64,000 bases of DNA from Shinella sp032095155 (GTDB taxonomy: Bacteria > Pseudomonadota > Alphaproteobacteria > Rhizobiales > Rhizobiaceae), in NCBI RefSeq assembly GCF_049199905.1, contig NZ_JBLZPK010000048.1, forward strand, positions 62,001 to 126,000, read 5' to 3'. The position numbers and the translations under genes were made by a program. Positions 1-8,741 of the stretch are shown one piece after another; position 1 is the first letter of the stretch; every line of letters starts with the position of its first letter. The notes beneath the pieces were generated by a model. That model ran no database searches and was not told the DNA's origin. It was given only the letters and a program-made list of their open reading frames with translations.

Positions 1-285
1 TTCGCCTCGGAGGCGATCCGGCCGCGTGGCGTTTGGTGCGCGCACATCACGGTGCTGAAGAAGCAGCCCGAACTGGCGCTTGCCGTGATCGAACCGTTGC
101 GCGCCGATCCGTCCACCTATGTGCAGGATTCCGTCGCCAATTGGCTGAACGACGCCAGCAAGGATCATCCCGGCTGGGTGGAGGCCCTGTGCGCGCGTTG
201 GTCCAGCAAGAACCCGACCCTCGCGACGACGCGCATTTGCCGTCGGGGACTCCGATCCATCAAGAACACTGACAGGAAAGCTTGA
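1..285 (+). CDS. DNA alkylation repair protein (AlkD-like), C-terminal fragment
   Basis: The frame is open from base 1 with no start, so the N-terminal part lies outside the window. The ~94 visible codons match the C-terminal HEAT-like helices of AlkD-type DNA alkylation repair proteins: a KKQPELALAVIEPL helix, then YVQDSVANWLNDASK and a closing ICRRGLRSIK segment. The family (by homology) excises N3/N7-alkylated purines in the cytoplasm. The catalytic residues would be upstream and cannot be checked. The stop at 283-285 is directly followed by the next start, so the two genes are probably co-transcribed. Family assignment is from recall of conserved segments. Confidence 0.75.
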   Translation, partial: FASEAIRPRGVWCAHITVLKKQPELALAVIEPLRADPSTYVQDSVANWLNDASKDHPGWVEALCARWSSKNPTLATTRICRRGLRSIKNTDRKA

Positions 286-286
286 T

Positions 287-628
287 ATGGCTCACTATCT
301 GATCGAACTCTATACAGCGAAACCGGCATGGCTGGCGCTCTCTGACGAACAGCGCCAGCAGTTCTTCGCCAACGTCAGTGCAGGCATGCCCGCCTTGATG
401 GAACTCGACGCTGAACCGATCACCACGGGCACGGTCGATGCGAGCAAGCCTCATTCGGCTGCGCAGGCCTTCTTTGCCGCATGGCGCTGCCCCGACGACG
501 CAGCGCTCGAAGCGCTCGTCGGCGGTATCGCGCAAGCGGGCTGGCACGATTACTTCGAAGCGATCAACGCCGCTGGCGAAGGCGTCGACTTAATGGGGCA
601 TCTCGTTCAGCTCAGAGAAGCCGCCTAA
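287..628 (+). CDS. small conserved protein, DUF6616-like
   Basis: This 113-residue soluble protein begins MAHYLIELYT, with an AGGAAAG ribosome-binding site at the end of the upstream gene. It has no signal peptide or membrane segment. The N-terminal part (about residues 1-60) resembles a ferredoxin-like alpha/beta fold (YLIELY strand, ALSDEQRQQFF helix, TTGTV strand), and the C-terminal half is helical, ending GHLVQLREAA. It resembles proteins annotated as DUF6616, whose function is unknown. It sits one base after the alkylation repair gene and is likely in the same transcript, but nothing shows a shared role. Confidence 0.6.
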   Translation: MAHYLIELYTAKPAWLALSDEQRQQFFANVSAGMPALMELDAEPITTGTVDASKPHSAAQAFFAAWRCPDDAALEALVGGIAQAGWHDYFEAINAAGEGVDLMGHLVQLREAA

Positions 629-808
629 ATGTTTGCTGCGATACGCGTCGGTCTGTTTCCCCGGCGACGTTGCAAGAGCGATGATCGCTGCCTTCAGGTC
701 AAGGTGGCCGTTTGAGCGGTCGGGTTGTTGGACAATGGAACCGGGTGAATATCTGCTGAGGCATGCCAGATGCTGCGCATTTCGGTGGTATGCCGCTCTG
801 GAAGAGGC

Positions 809-1233
809 TCACGCTTTGAAGCGCTCAAGGGCGGCGAGGCGCCCTATCGGAGGATCGGTGTCCGGCCAGCGGTAGATTTCGGCACGCACATGGCAGAGTT
901 CATCGGCAACCTCGACCCACCAGCATTTCGGCCTTCCGTCGCTCCCGTCCGGCCACCTGTAGGTGCGGGCCTTGAGATGATCCTTCCCCTCGAAGGGCTG
1001 TGCTCGGCAAAGATGCGAACCCGCGAGCGCTGGCTTGCCGCGAAGAGTTCGGCGAACGGTGTGTTGCCCTGCTCCGGACCGCCCTGGGCCAGGACCTCGA
1101 GCAATGCGAAGCCGTCATCGACCACGCGATGTCCATCATGGAAGTAGCCGGCCTGCCCAATGAGGTCTCCGAGCTTGGTTCCTTCGAAACGCCGCGCCGA
1201 CCAGTCAATCTCGGAGACCGACCAAGCCAATGC
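809..1233 (-). pseudogene. 3'-5' exonuclease (DnaQ/epsilon-like), C-terminal remnant
   Basis: On the minus strand the segment from about 1233 down to 1010 reads WSVSEIDWSARRFEGTK and then GYFHDGHRVVDDGFALLEVL, typical of the second half of a DnaQ-like 3'-5' exonuclease (HxxxD motif near the end of the fold). At about 990 the frame shifts by one base: the continuation (FEGKDHLKARTYRWPDG, then CWWVEV and EIYRWPD) is in a neighbouring frame and runs to a stop at 809-811. The N-terminal catalytic DxE half is missing, and the remnant abuts the terminator of the chemoreceptor gene. Truncation plus frameshift makes this a pseudogene. Confidence 0.7.
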
Positions 1234-1252
1234 CTTACGCAGCTAAGACCCT

Positions 1253-1283
1253 AAAAAAGGCAGGCCGCCTAAGGGCGGCCTGC
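1253..1283 (-). terminator. rho-independent terminator of the chemoreceptor gene
   Basis: A perfect 10-bp stem (1260-1269 with 1274-1283, GCAGGCCGCC/GGCGGCCTGC) and a 4-base loop, followed on the minus strand by six T (1253-1258). It lies 10 bases beyond the stop of the chemoreceptor gene. Confidence 0.9.
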
Positions 1284-1292
1284 ATGGTCGAT

Positions 1293-3233
1293 TTAGAACT
1301 CTTCCCAATTGTCCGACTTCGGCACAGCATTTCCGACGCCAAGCGCGGAGGCAACGCGGCCGACGAGACGCCGGGCGGGCGAGGCAACGGGTGTGCGTTC
1401 GGCCGATACAGCGACGGGTGCGGGCCGGATTGCTTCTCCGCCGGCATATTGGAAACGCGCAACGAGATGGCGAAGGGTCTCAGCTTCCGAGGCAAGTGAG
1501 TTGCTTGCTGCCGTCGCCTCCTCCACCATGGCAGCATTCTGCTGTGTCACTTGATCCATCTGGTTCACGGCGATATTGACCTCGCTCAGACCGACCGACT
1601 GCTCCTTCGCCGAGACAGCTATGGCGTCGAGCTGGCTGTTGATCGAGACGACGTGCGTTTCGATGGCCTTCAGGGCCTCGCCCGTCTCGGTCACCAATCT
1701 GACACCGCTGCCAACCTCCTCCGCCGACGTGCGGATGAGGTCCTTTATCTCCTTCGCGGCCTGTGCTGAGCGTTGCGCTAGTTCGCGAACCTCCTGGGCG
1801 ACCACGGCGAAGCCCTTGCCGGCCTCACCTGCCCGGGCAGCTTCGACGCCCGCGTTCAGCGCCAACAGATTGGTCTGGAATGCGATCTCATCGATCACAC
1901 CGATGATGTTAGAGATTTGGTTCGACGACTGCTCGATTCGCTGCATCGCATTAACAGCACGGGCGACGACCTCTCCTGACTGCCGTGCCGACCGGTTCGC
2001 CTCGATAGCGACAGCACGCGCTTCTTCCGTGCGCTGGGTCGAGTTTGATACGTTGCTTGTGATTTGGTCGAGAGCAGCGGCGGTCTCCTCGAGGGAGGCC
2101 GCCTGCTGTTCCGTGCGTCGCGACAGGTCGTTGGCGCTCTGGCTCAGCTCGCGCGACCCGCTATCGATCGAACCGGTTGACGTGGCGACGGCCGCGACAG
2201 TCTCGCGCAGTGTGGAGACAGCGGAGTTAAAATCGTTGCGTAGACCCTCAAAATCGGCAGCAAACGGCCTGTCGAGCCGGCAGCTGAGATCGCCTCCGGA
2301 CAGGCGTTTCAGACCCTCCGCAAGCCCTGTGGTCGCTTCGCTCATCTCTCGCGCACGGCGCTGATCGACTTCCGCGACGCGGGCACGCTCCGCATCGCTC
2401 TCAGCGCGTGCGTTTTCAGCCTCGCTTTCCAGCGCGCGTGCCTTCAGGCCATTCGTTTTGAAGATTTCGACAGCGCGCGCCATCATACCCACTTCGTCGC
2501 GGCGATCAGCACCGTCGATGATCGCAGTGAGATCGCTATTGGCGAGTGTTCCCATCGTTTCAGCAAGACCCCGGATAGGGCGAACCACCCAGGATCGGAT
2601 TGCCACGAACCCGATCGCCAGCACGACGAGGAAACCCGCTATGACCGAAACAATAGAGACGACAGCGATCGAGTTGCTGCTCTCCGTCAGGAGATCGCTC
2701 TGCCTTATATTGCTATTGTTGATCGCATCGGCAGTTTCTGTGAAGCGGGTGGTTACGGCACTGAAGGCCGGCCGGCATTCGACGTTGAAAATCTTTTGCG
2801 ACGCGGTGACACCAGCGGGATCAAGGGCCACACGACCGAGATCGATCGCGCTCTTGCAAGCTGTATCGAAAAGGGCCAGTCCATCGGATTTCAAGGCGGT
2901 CAAGCGCTCGTCGGCCGGTAGCAGGTCGATGGTTTTATCCATCAGCGCGGCATATTCCGCCTTGATCGCCTTCATCTCTGCGTCTGCAGAATCGGTGTCT
3001 TCTCTGGTGGCGGCCATCACCATATCCGCGATTGCGGCGCGTCCATTCTGCAAGGACTTGCTGGCATTGGCGAGGAGCAGAGCGGCGCTGCTTTCGTTGG
3101 CGAGAATGTCGCTGTAGGCCGTGTCCACCGACTTGATTTGGTAGGCAGAGTAGGCAGCGATCAAAAGCGCGAAGACGCCGAACAATGCGAAGACTGCCAG
3201 GAATTTCCCGACGATTGGAATGTGTTTCATCAT
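1293..3233 (-). CDS. methyl-accepting chemotaxis protein with C-terminal docking pentapeptide
   Basis: This 646-residue transmembrane chemoreceptor would sense a ligand and control CheA/CheY. Transmembrane segments are at about 10-30 and 189-213 and enclose a ~155-residue periplasmic four-helix-type domain. A HAMP domain follows (about 214-267), with a second HAMP-like segment (about 300-355). The cytoplasmic signalling domain contains the conserved hairpin tip (DEIAFQTNLLALNAGVEAAR, then GFAVVAQEVREL). The last five residues are NWEEF, a version of the NWETF-type tether that binds CheR/CheB. The next gene upstream is 180 bp away and no chemotaxis operon is near, so this is a stand-alone receptor. 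The ligand is not predictable. Confidence 0.95.
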   Translation of the reverse strand: MMKHIPIVGKFLAVFALFGVFALLIAAYSAYQIKSVDTAYSDILANESSAALLLANASKSLQNGRAAIADMVMAATREDTDSADAEMKAIKAEYAALMDKTIDLLPADERLTALKSDGLALFDTACKSAIDLGRVALDPAGVTASQKIFNVECRPAFSAVTTRFTETADAINNSNIRQSDLLTESSNSIAVVSIVSVIAGFLVVLAIGFVAIRSWVVRPIRGLAETMGTLANSDLTAIIDGADRRDEVGMMARAVEIFKTNGLKARALESEAENARAESDAERARVAEVDQRRAREMSEATTGLAEGLKRLSGGDLSCRLDRPFAADFEGLRNDFNSAVSTLRETVAAVATSTGSIDSGSRELSQSANDLSRRTEQQAASLEETAAALDQITSNVSNSTQRTEEARAVAIEANRSARQSGEVVARAVNAMQRIEQSSNQISNIIGVIDEIAFQTNLLALNAGVEAARAGEAGKGFAVVAQEVRELAQRSAQAAKEIKDLIRTSAEEVGSGVRLVTETGEALKAIETHVVSINSQLDAIAVSAKEQSVGLSEVNIAVNQMDQVTQQNAAMVEEATAASNSLASEAETLRHLVARFQYAGGEAIRPAPVAVSAERTPVASPARRLVGRVASALGVGNAVPKSDNWEEF

Positions 3234-3414
3234 CTATCCCCAATGGATGAAAGGTTGTTCCCCCTCATAGGGCTGATGAAATCGCTTCATGCGACTACGA
3301 TACGCTGCCCGCCCCCTTCATGTCTTGGGACGGCCATCTTGCATTCAACCCGCAAAACGTTCTACCGGCTGAAGTATTCGAAACTGTTCTCCGACTTGCT
3401 GGATGCCGGATGGA

Positions 3415-3612
3415 CTATTTCTGGGGCGCTTGGCTCGGTTCGTCCTGCGCGACCATCGTTTCCTGTCGTGCTGCTTCACGCAGCACGTCGAGCATTCGCT
3501 CAAGCTGTTGCGTGAGAATCGCCATCGAACGCAGAACTATGTCCGCGTCAAGACGTTCCGAATCTCCACCAGGAAGTGTTTCCTTTGGTAGAAACTTGAG
3601 GATATTTTGCAT
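3415..3612 (-). CDS. small hypothetical protein
   Basis: A 65-residue hydrophilic, mostly helical protein (MQNILKFLP start; SMAILTQQLERMLDVLREAA in the middle). A clear ribosome-binding site (AAGGTGAGG) sits just before the ATG, which is the main reason to call it real. It lies upstream of the chemoreceptor on the same strand with a 181-bp gap and may be a separate transcript. The central heptad-like spacing suggests a short coiled coil. No family is recognised. Confidence 0.5.
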   Translation of the reverse strand: MQNILKFLPKETLPGGDSERLDADIVLRSMAILTQQLERMLDVLREAARQETMVAQDEPSQAPQK

Positions 3613-4127
3613 GCCTCACCTTTTACTGGAAGTGCGTAAAATACCTTCCGAGTAATACGGAATTAATTGGTTAATTATGAATTAATAATTCAAATATAAG
3701 ATCATAATGTATTGATACAAGACGATACGTGGCGTGTGTATCGATGATAAATTAGCAGAAGCTATCGAATCTACTTAATTTTTTACCTCATATTAATGTC
3801 CGCAATCAACGATAATTCTCACATCGCCTGCAACACTCAGCCAGCTGGCGACACATTCGGATGGGAATGAGCTCCCGTCCCAACCGACACCTTTGCCTCA
3901 TGATGGCGCGAGGTGCCTCTTGCGATCGCAAGGGCCTCGCCGTTCCCGAACCGGCACGCCCTCAACGATCAGCGGAATGCCGCAAACTGGCCGCAGGCGG
4001 GTCAACGCCCGCAGGAAAAGACCCAGCGTGGCATTCGCCGACCGAGTGGAACCCTATTTATGCGGAACAAGCTGCTCTTCATCACCTTCGCTCACGGAAG
4101 AGGTACTCCTAGCGCAGCGGGGAGAAC
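3613..4127. other. non-coding region, AT-rich then GC-rich
   Basis: About 515 bases between divergent genes. The part from about 3645 to 3830 is strikingly AT-rich with runs such as TTAATTATGAATTAATAATTC, typical of a promoter or upstream regulatory region. From 3840 on composition returns to normal and overlapping short frames occur with no ribosome-binding site or recognisable protein. I see no gene here. Confidence 0.6.
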
Positions 4128-6251
4128 TTGACGGTGCGCCCGGAGACAACAGAAGCGGGAAGCCGGAGGCACGCCGAGCTCGCGGAGCCTAGAGTGTTAG
4201 ACCAGATCGTGAGTGTCTTTCGTCAGGCGGATGAGCCGGCCGAGCGGCAGGAACTAGCCATTGCCCAGTATCAGTCACTCAAGAAGCAAATTCCACTCCT
4301 CTATTTGATCCTGCTCGCCAACGCATGGACGGTCGCCTACTCATATCTCGGGGTGGGACCAAGGCTGCTGACGCTCTACGTTCCTGGCGCCTTCACTGTT
4401 CTTTGCGCGGTCCGCTTCGTCAAATGGACGCGGCAGGCGGGCAAGATTCCGACCTATGCCGAGGCCCGACGGATGCTGGCGGGAACGACTCTCCTTGCGG
4501 GCCTCCTCTCGGCGATCTTCGTCTTCTGGGGGCTGGCGCTTTACTCCTACGGAACAGCGCACATGCAGGGCCAAATCGCCTTCTTCATCGGCATCACAGT
4601 GATCGGCTGCATTTTCTGTCTGATGCACCTTCCTCGGGCGGCGCTTCTGGTGTCAGCCGTGGTCAACATTCCCTTCGTACTGTTCTTCGCCGGTAGCGGC
4701 AGCCGTTCCTTTGCCGCGATCGCCGTGAACGTTGCCCTCGTCTCCATAGTTATGATGGTCATTCTCTCCATCAACTATGCCGCCTTTGCCAGCCTCATCC
4801 GCTCGCGGCGCAACATCCTCGTCAAACAGGCGGAAATGGAGGCGCTCGATGCGCACAATCTCTGGCTCGCCAACCACGACACACTGACGAAACTTCCCAA
4901 CCGTCACAGCTTCCTTCTGGATATCGAGAACCGTTTTCGCGAACTTGAACACAGTAGCGACCATCTCTTCATCGGTGTGCTCGATCTCGATGGCTTTCAT
5001 GTCGTCAACGATGCCTTCGGCCATCGCGGCGGTGATCAGGTCCTGAGCGAAGTGGCACAGCGACTGTTGGCGAGTGCCGAACATAGTTTCAGCGTCTTTC
5101 GCCTGGCGGGCGATGAATTCGGCCTCATAGGCACGACACCATGGGGTTCCAGCAACGAGATGCTGGAACGATCCGAGGCCATCTGCGCTGCTATCGAAGC
5201 TCCCTACCGTGTCAATGACGTAACGGCCCGCATCACCGCGACGATCGGCCTTGCCTCATCGGCCACGGTATCCGGCGGCGCGCAGCAAATCCACGAAGCT
5301 GCCGAATATGCGCTTATCAACGCCAAGAAAAGCCAAAAGCGTGGCCACACCAACCTCTTTTCTTTCGCTCATCAGGACACTATCCGCCGGCACTCTTTGG
5401 TGGAACAGGAACTGCAGACAGCTGATCTGGAAGACGAGCTGAGCCTGGTGTTTCAGCCAATCGTTGCGGTGGCTACCGGAACCCCTATCGGCTTTGAGGC
5501 GCTTGCACGATGGAACAATCGCCAGCTAGGGCGTGTCAGCCCCGGGGAATTCATTCAGATCGCCGAGCGAGCTGGTCTCGCCAACCGCCTCACCTGCGTG
5601 CTCTTGTCCAAGGCGCTCGCCGCCGCGGTAGCCTGGCCGCCACAGCTGCGCCTGTCATTCAACCTGTCCATGCAGGACATCTGTTCGCCAGACAATGTCC
5701 TAAGGCTTGTTAGCATCCTCAACAACAGTCCTTTGGATCCGAAGCGCATCGACTTCGAGATCACCGAAACAGCAGTCGTCGGCGATTTTGATCAGCTCGT
5801 CACCGCTGTTACGACGCTGAAGGCTCTCGGTGCTGGTATCTCGCTCGACGACTTCGGCACGGGTTACTCGACGCTGTCTCAGGTCAACCGCCTGCCGCTC
5901 GACAAGATCAAGATCGATCGCAGCTTCGTAACCAACATCAGTACGGTGTCAACCGGCTACAAGATCGTCAAATCTGTCATCGCGCTCTGCCGCGACATGA
6001 AGATCAGCTGCATCATCGAGGGAGTAGAGACGCAGGACGAGTTGAATACGTTGCGCAAGCTCGATTGCAGCCTTGTGCAAGGCTACTTCTATTCAAAACC
6101 GCTGCTTGCCGGCGAGATAACCGACTACATCGAAAGAGCCGGCGCGAAGGCTCTGTTCAATGCCGTCCCCACCTCCCCCGCTATCCCTCTCGATACGCCG
6201 CAGTGCCGTTCGCCCGGCGCCCGGAAAACCTCGCGGATAGCCGCGAACTGA
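4128..6251 (+). CDS. membrane GGDEF-EAL protein, probable c-di-GMP phosphodiesterase
   Basis: A 707-residue protein. The start is TTG at 4128, preceded by GGGGAG. Residues about 45-225 hold six hydrophobic segments forming an integral membrane sensor. The GGDEF domain follows, with its signature changed to AGDEF (about 327-331), still within the range of active enzymes. The C-terminal EAL domain is intact: EAL at about 457-459, the DDFGTGYSTL loop and KIDRSFV. The EAL domain should hydrolyse cyclic di-GMP, while GGDEF may be an active cyclase or a GTP-binding regulator. It is followed at 23 bp by a small periplasmic-protein gene and then a second GGDEF-EAL gene, so it belongs to a three-gene signalling unit. 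Confidence 0.92.
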   Translation: MTVRPETTEAGSRRHAELAEPRVLDQIVSVFRQADEPAERQELAIAQYQSLKKQIPLLYLILLANAWTVAYSYLGVGPRLLTLYVPGAFTVLCAVRFVKWTRQAGKIPTYAEARRMLAGTTLLAGLLSAIFVFWGLALYSYGTAHMQGQIAFFIGITVIGCIFCLMHLPRAALLVSAVVNIPFVLFFAGSGSRSFAAIAVNVALVSIVMMVILSINYAAFASLIRSRRNILVKQAEMEALDAHNLWLANHDTLTKLPNRHSFLLDIENRFRELEHSSDHLFIGVLDLDGFHVVNDAFGHRGGDQVLSEVAQRLLASAEHSFSVFRLAGDEFGLIGTTPWGSSNEMLERSEAICAAIEAPYRVNDVTARITATIGLASSATVSGGAQQIHEAAEYALINAKKSQKRGHTNLFSFAHQDTIRRHSLVEQELQTADLEDELSLVFQPIVAVATGTPIGFEALARWNNRQLGRVSPGEFIQIAERAGLANRLTCVLLSKALAAAVAWPPQLRLSFNLSMQDICSPDNVLRLVSILNNSPLDPKRIDFEITETAVVGDFDQLVTAVTTLKALGAGISLDDFGTGYSTLSQVNRLPLDKIKIDRSFVTNISTVSTGYKIVKSVIALCRDMKISCIIEGVETQDELNTLRKLDCSLVQGYFYSKPLLAGEITDYIERAGAKALFNAVPTSPAIPLDTPQCRSPGARKTSRIAAN

Positions 6252-6273
6252 CATCCCAACCACGGAGAAAACG

Positions 6274-6762
6274 ATGCTTTACATTCCTAAATCTCTTGTA
6301 GCCATCATCGCTATAGGCCTCACACTCACCTGCTCCAGTGCACACGCAGCGGATTCCTACTTCACAATTCGCTCAGCAGACGGCAGTAAAACCGTGGAAA
6401 TCACGGCCGAGGCGATCGAGAAAGCCGGCAGCGTAACGTTCAAGACCACTTTGCCTGGCACAGATGGAGAAGAATTACACGAAGTGCGCGGCCCACTGAT
6501 GCAATCGCTGCTCGAACAGGCCGGCCTTGAAGCTGAAGAATATACCGCTGTAGCACTCGATAACTATGAGATCGACGTCCCCGCAGAAGACTTCAAAACA
6601 CATGGCGCGATCGCGGCCGTCGAAGTCGATGGCAAGCCGCTGACCGTGCGCGACAAGGGGCCGGCCTGGATCGTCTATCCTCGCAGCGACAACCCGGATC
6701 TAACCGATCCGATCTACGAATCGCGCAGCGTCTGGCAACTCAAAGAACTCGTTGCAAAATGA
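6274..6762 (+). CDS. small periplasmic protein related to molybdopterin-dependent oxidoreductases
   Basis: A 162-residue protein with an N-terminal signal peptide cleaved near AHA-AD (residue 25). The body resembles the reduced sulfite-oxidase-type fold annotated as molybdopterin-dependent oxidoreductase: strands around VTFKTTL, then LLEQAGL, DVPAEDF and the C-terminal WIVYPRSDNPDL, SVWQLKEL. The mature part contains no cysteine, so the thiolate that ligates molybdenum in sulfite oxidase is absent and redox catalysis is doubtful. It lies between two membrane GGDEF-EAL genes, overlapping the second by 4 bases (ATGA). A periplasmic ligand-sensing partner for these proteins is a reasonable inference. 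Confidence 0.7.
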   Translation: MLYIPKSLVAIIAIGLTLTCSSAHAADSYFTIRSADGSKTVEITAEAIEKAGSVTFKTTLPGTDGEELHEVRGPLMQSLLEQAGLEAEEYTAVALDNYEIDVPAEDFKTHGAIAAVEVDGKPLTVRDKGPAWIVYPRSDNPDLTDPIYESRSVWQLKELVAK

Positions 6763-8735
6763 AGCTGTTCGGCAAGGCCTTGGGGAAGCTGCCTTTGCTA
6801 CGCTTCCCCATCATCCTCTCACTGTTCCTGATCATGCTTCCCGTCAGCTATCTGAGCCTTGCGGAGATCGCCGACGGAATCAATAACCGCCTCTACTTCT
6901 CCGCCCGATTGGAGGAGGCGAGCAGGCTCGAACTGGAAGCCAATACGCTCTTCAGCAAGGCGGAGCTTTTCGCACGCGGAAATCCGCGCGTGGCCGCAAA
7001 GGACGTGCAGCTGGCGCTAGACCTGCTTTGGTCTCGCGTCAACGTCATGGGTACGAAAAGCTATCGCGAGGTACAGGCGGATGAGGCCTTGGACAAGTTG
7101 CTCATCGGTGAGCTTCTCGATGCCATGCCTCGGCTTGAGGCCGGAGTGAACAATCTCAGACCTGGAATTTCTGGTAGCTACCACGGCGTCGACCTCTTCG
7201 CCATGCAGTATCGCGAACGCATTATCGCCTTCAGCGATGCGGCGAACAAGGCGCGTCGCCAGCGGCTCAACACCGCAGTAGAAACCCACCTCGAAAGTGT
7301 CACCAATCTCAAACGCATCCAGATCGCCTATGTGGTGCTCGGTGTTGTCGCGGTTGTCTATGTGCTGTTCGAGCTGTTTCTGACCCGCCGGCTGAACCTC
7401 CGGCTCAATGCGAGCATCGAGGAAAAGCACCGGCTTCTCTGTACAGACCACCTGACCGGCATTGGCAATCGTGCCAGTTTCGAGAATCTGCTGCACCAAC
7501 TCAAGGCGATGGTCGGCGCGAACTTTGCCGTCATCTACTTCGATCTCGACGGTTTCAAGCAGGTCAATGATACACTTGGCCACGGCATGGGTGACATGCT
7601 GTTGAAGCACGTTGCCGCGATCCTGCTCGCCGTGCGCCAGAGCGACAATGCTTTCGCCTTTCGTTTCGGCGGCGATGAGTTCGCCGTAGTGTTGACCGGC
7701 AACCGCGAGACTGCCCGTCACTATGCCGCCCGCGCTGTCCAGAAGATTGCGGCACCCGCGACGCTGGATGCCAATGTCGTTCAAGTTTCCGCCAGCGCCG
7801 GCTATTCTCACCTTGATGACCTGCGTTCCCTCGAGCCGGTGGATGCGCTCATGCGCAATGCCGACCTTGCGCTCTATGCCGCGAAGTCCGCAGGGCGCAA
7901 TTGCGTACAGGCTTTCAACGGGGAGCTCCTAATCGAATACGAGCGTCGAACTTTCCTGGAGGACGTTCTCTCCCATGCCATCACGAAAGGACTGATCGAC
8001 ATCGCCTTTCAGCCAGTATTCGACCTGCCAACCCGCACATTGCGCGCGGTTAAGGTCGTGCCGCGGTGGTTTCATAACATCTACGGCACGATCCCACCCG
8101 CTGATGTGACAGAGATCGCGGACGGTATCAATCAGGGGGCGGCTCTGTTGCTTGTGCTGCTAAGGACGACCTTCAACCTGCTCGGCAACCTGCCGACGCA
8201 GACTGATCTTCGGGTCTATGTCGAGGCGGGAGAAAACCTGTTCTCGCAGCCGGGCTTCGCCCAATCGCTGTTTGAACTGCTCGAACGACACAGGATTGGC
8301 GCCGGCCAACTTCAGATTGAACTCACGGGCAAGCGTAGCGGCACGTTTACCGAGGCATTCCTCGCTAGCATCCGGTCGCTGCGCGATGCAGGCGTCGTCT
8401 TCGCTACCAACGATGTCGGTCGAGCAATCGACAGTCGAAACCGCCTTGCCAATCTGGATTTCGGCACGCTCAAGCTGAACCGCATGCTCATCGAGGAGGC
8501 GACGCGTAGCGAACGAAGCCGTGGCATCATCCAAGGCCTGAGCACGATGGCTGTGAAGATGGGCGCCGAGGTGATCGCAGAGGGTGTTGACCGGCGAGAG
8601 GACGTGGAGCGGCTGCAACGGCTAGGCATTACACTTGGCCAAGGCGAAGCGCTCGCACCCGCCATGACGCCGGATGAGCTTCTGCGCTATCTCGCCGGCC
8701 GTGCCGGCCCCTCTGTCGTCGCCTTCCGGCGCTAG
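6759..8735 (+). CDS. membrane GGDEF protein with degenerate EAL domain, probable diguanylate cyclase
   Basis: A 658-residue protein whose start overlaps the preceding stop (ATGA). It has one transmembrane segment at about 15-37, a ~160-residue periplasmic helical domain and a second segment at about 185-208. The GGDEF motif (about 304-308, FRFGGDEFAVV) and the DLDGFKQVND loop are intact, so it should make cyclic di-GMP. The EAL-like domain is degenerate: EAL is replaced by AVK (about 430), the metal-binding DDFG by NDVG, and the QGYLFSKP-type end by GQGEALAPAM. It is probably a non-catalytic or c-di-GMP-binding domain. It complements the 4128-6251 protein, whose EAL is intact. Convergent with the LysR gene 6 bp away. 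Confidence 0.92.
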   Translation: MKLFGKALGKLPLLRFPIILSLFLIMLPVSYLSLAEIADGINNRLYFSARLEEASRLELEANTLFSKAELFARGNPRVAAKDVQLALDLLWSRVNVMGTKSYREVQADEALDKLLIGELLDAMPRLEAGVNNLRPGISGSYHGVDLFAMQYRERIIAFSDAANKARRQRLNTAVETHLESVTNLKRIQIAYVVLGVVAVVYVLFELFLTRRLNLRLNASIEEKHRLLCTDHLTGIGNRASFENLLHQLKAMVGANFAVIYFDLDGFKQVNDTLGHGMGDMLLKHVAAILLAVRQSDNAFAFRFGGDEFAVVLTGNRETARHYAARAVQKIAAPATLDANVVQVSASAGYSHLDDLRSLEPVDALMRNADLALYAAKSAGRNCVQAFNGELLIEYERRTFLEDVLSHAITKGLIDIAFQPVFDLPTRTLRAVKVVPRWFHNIYGTIPPADVTEIADGINQGAALLLVLLRTTFNLLGNLPTQTDLRVYVEAGENLFSQPGFAQSLFELLERHRIGAGQLQIELTGKRSGTFTEAFLASIRSLRDAGVVFATNDVGRAIDSRNRLANLDFGTLKLNRMLIEEATRSERSRGIIQGLSTMAVKMGAEVIAEGVDRREDVERLQRLGITLGQGEALAPAMTPDELLRYLAGRAGPSVVAFRR

Positions 8736-8741
8736 CTTCGT

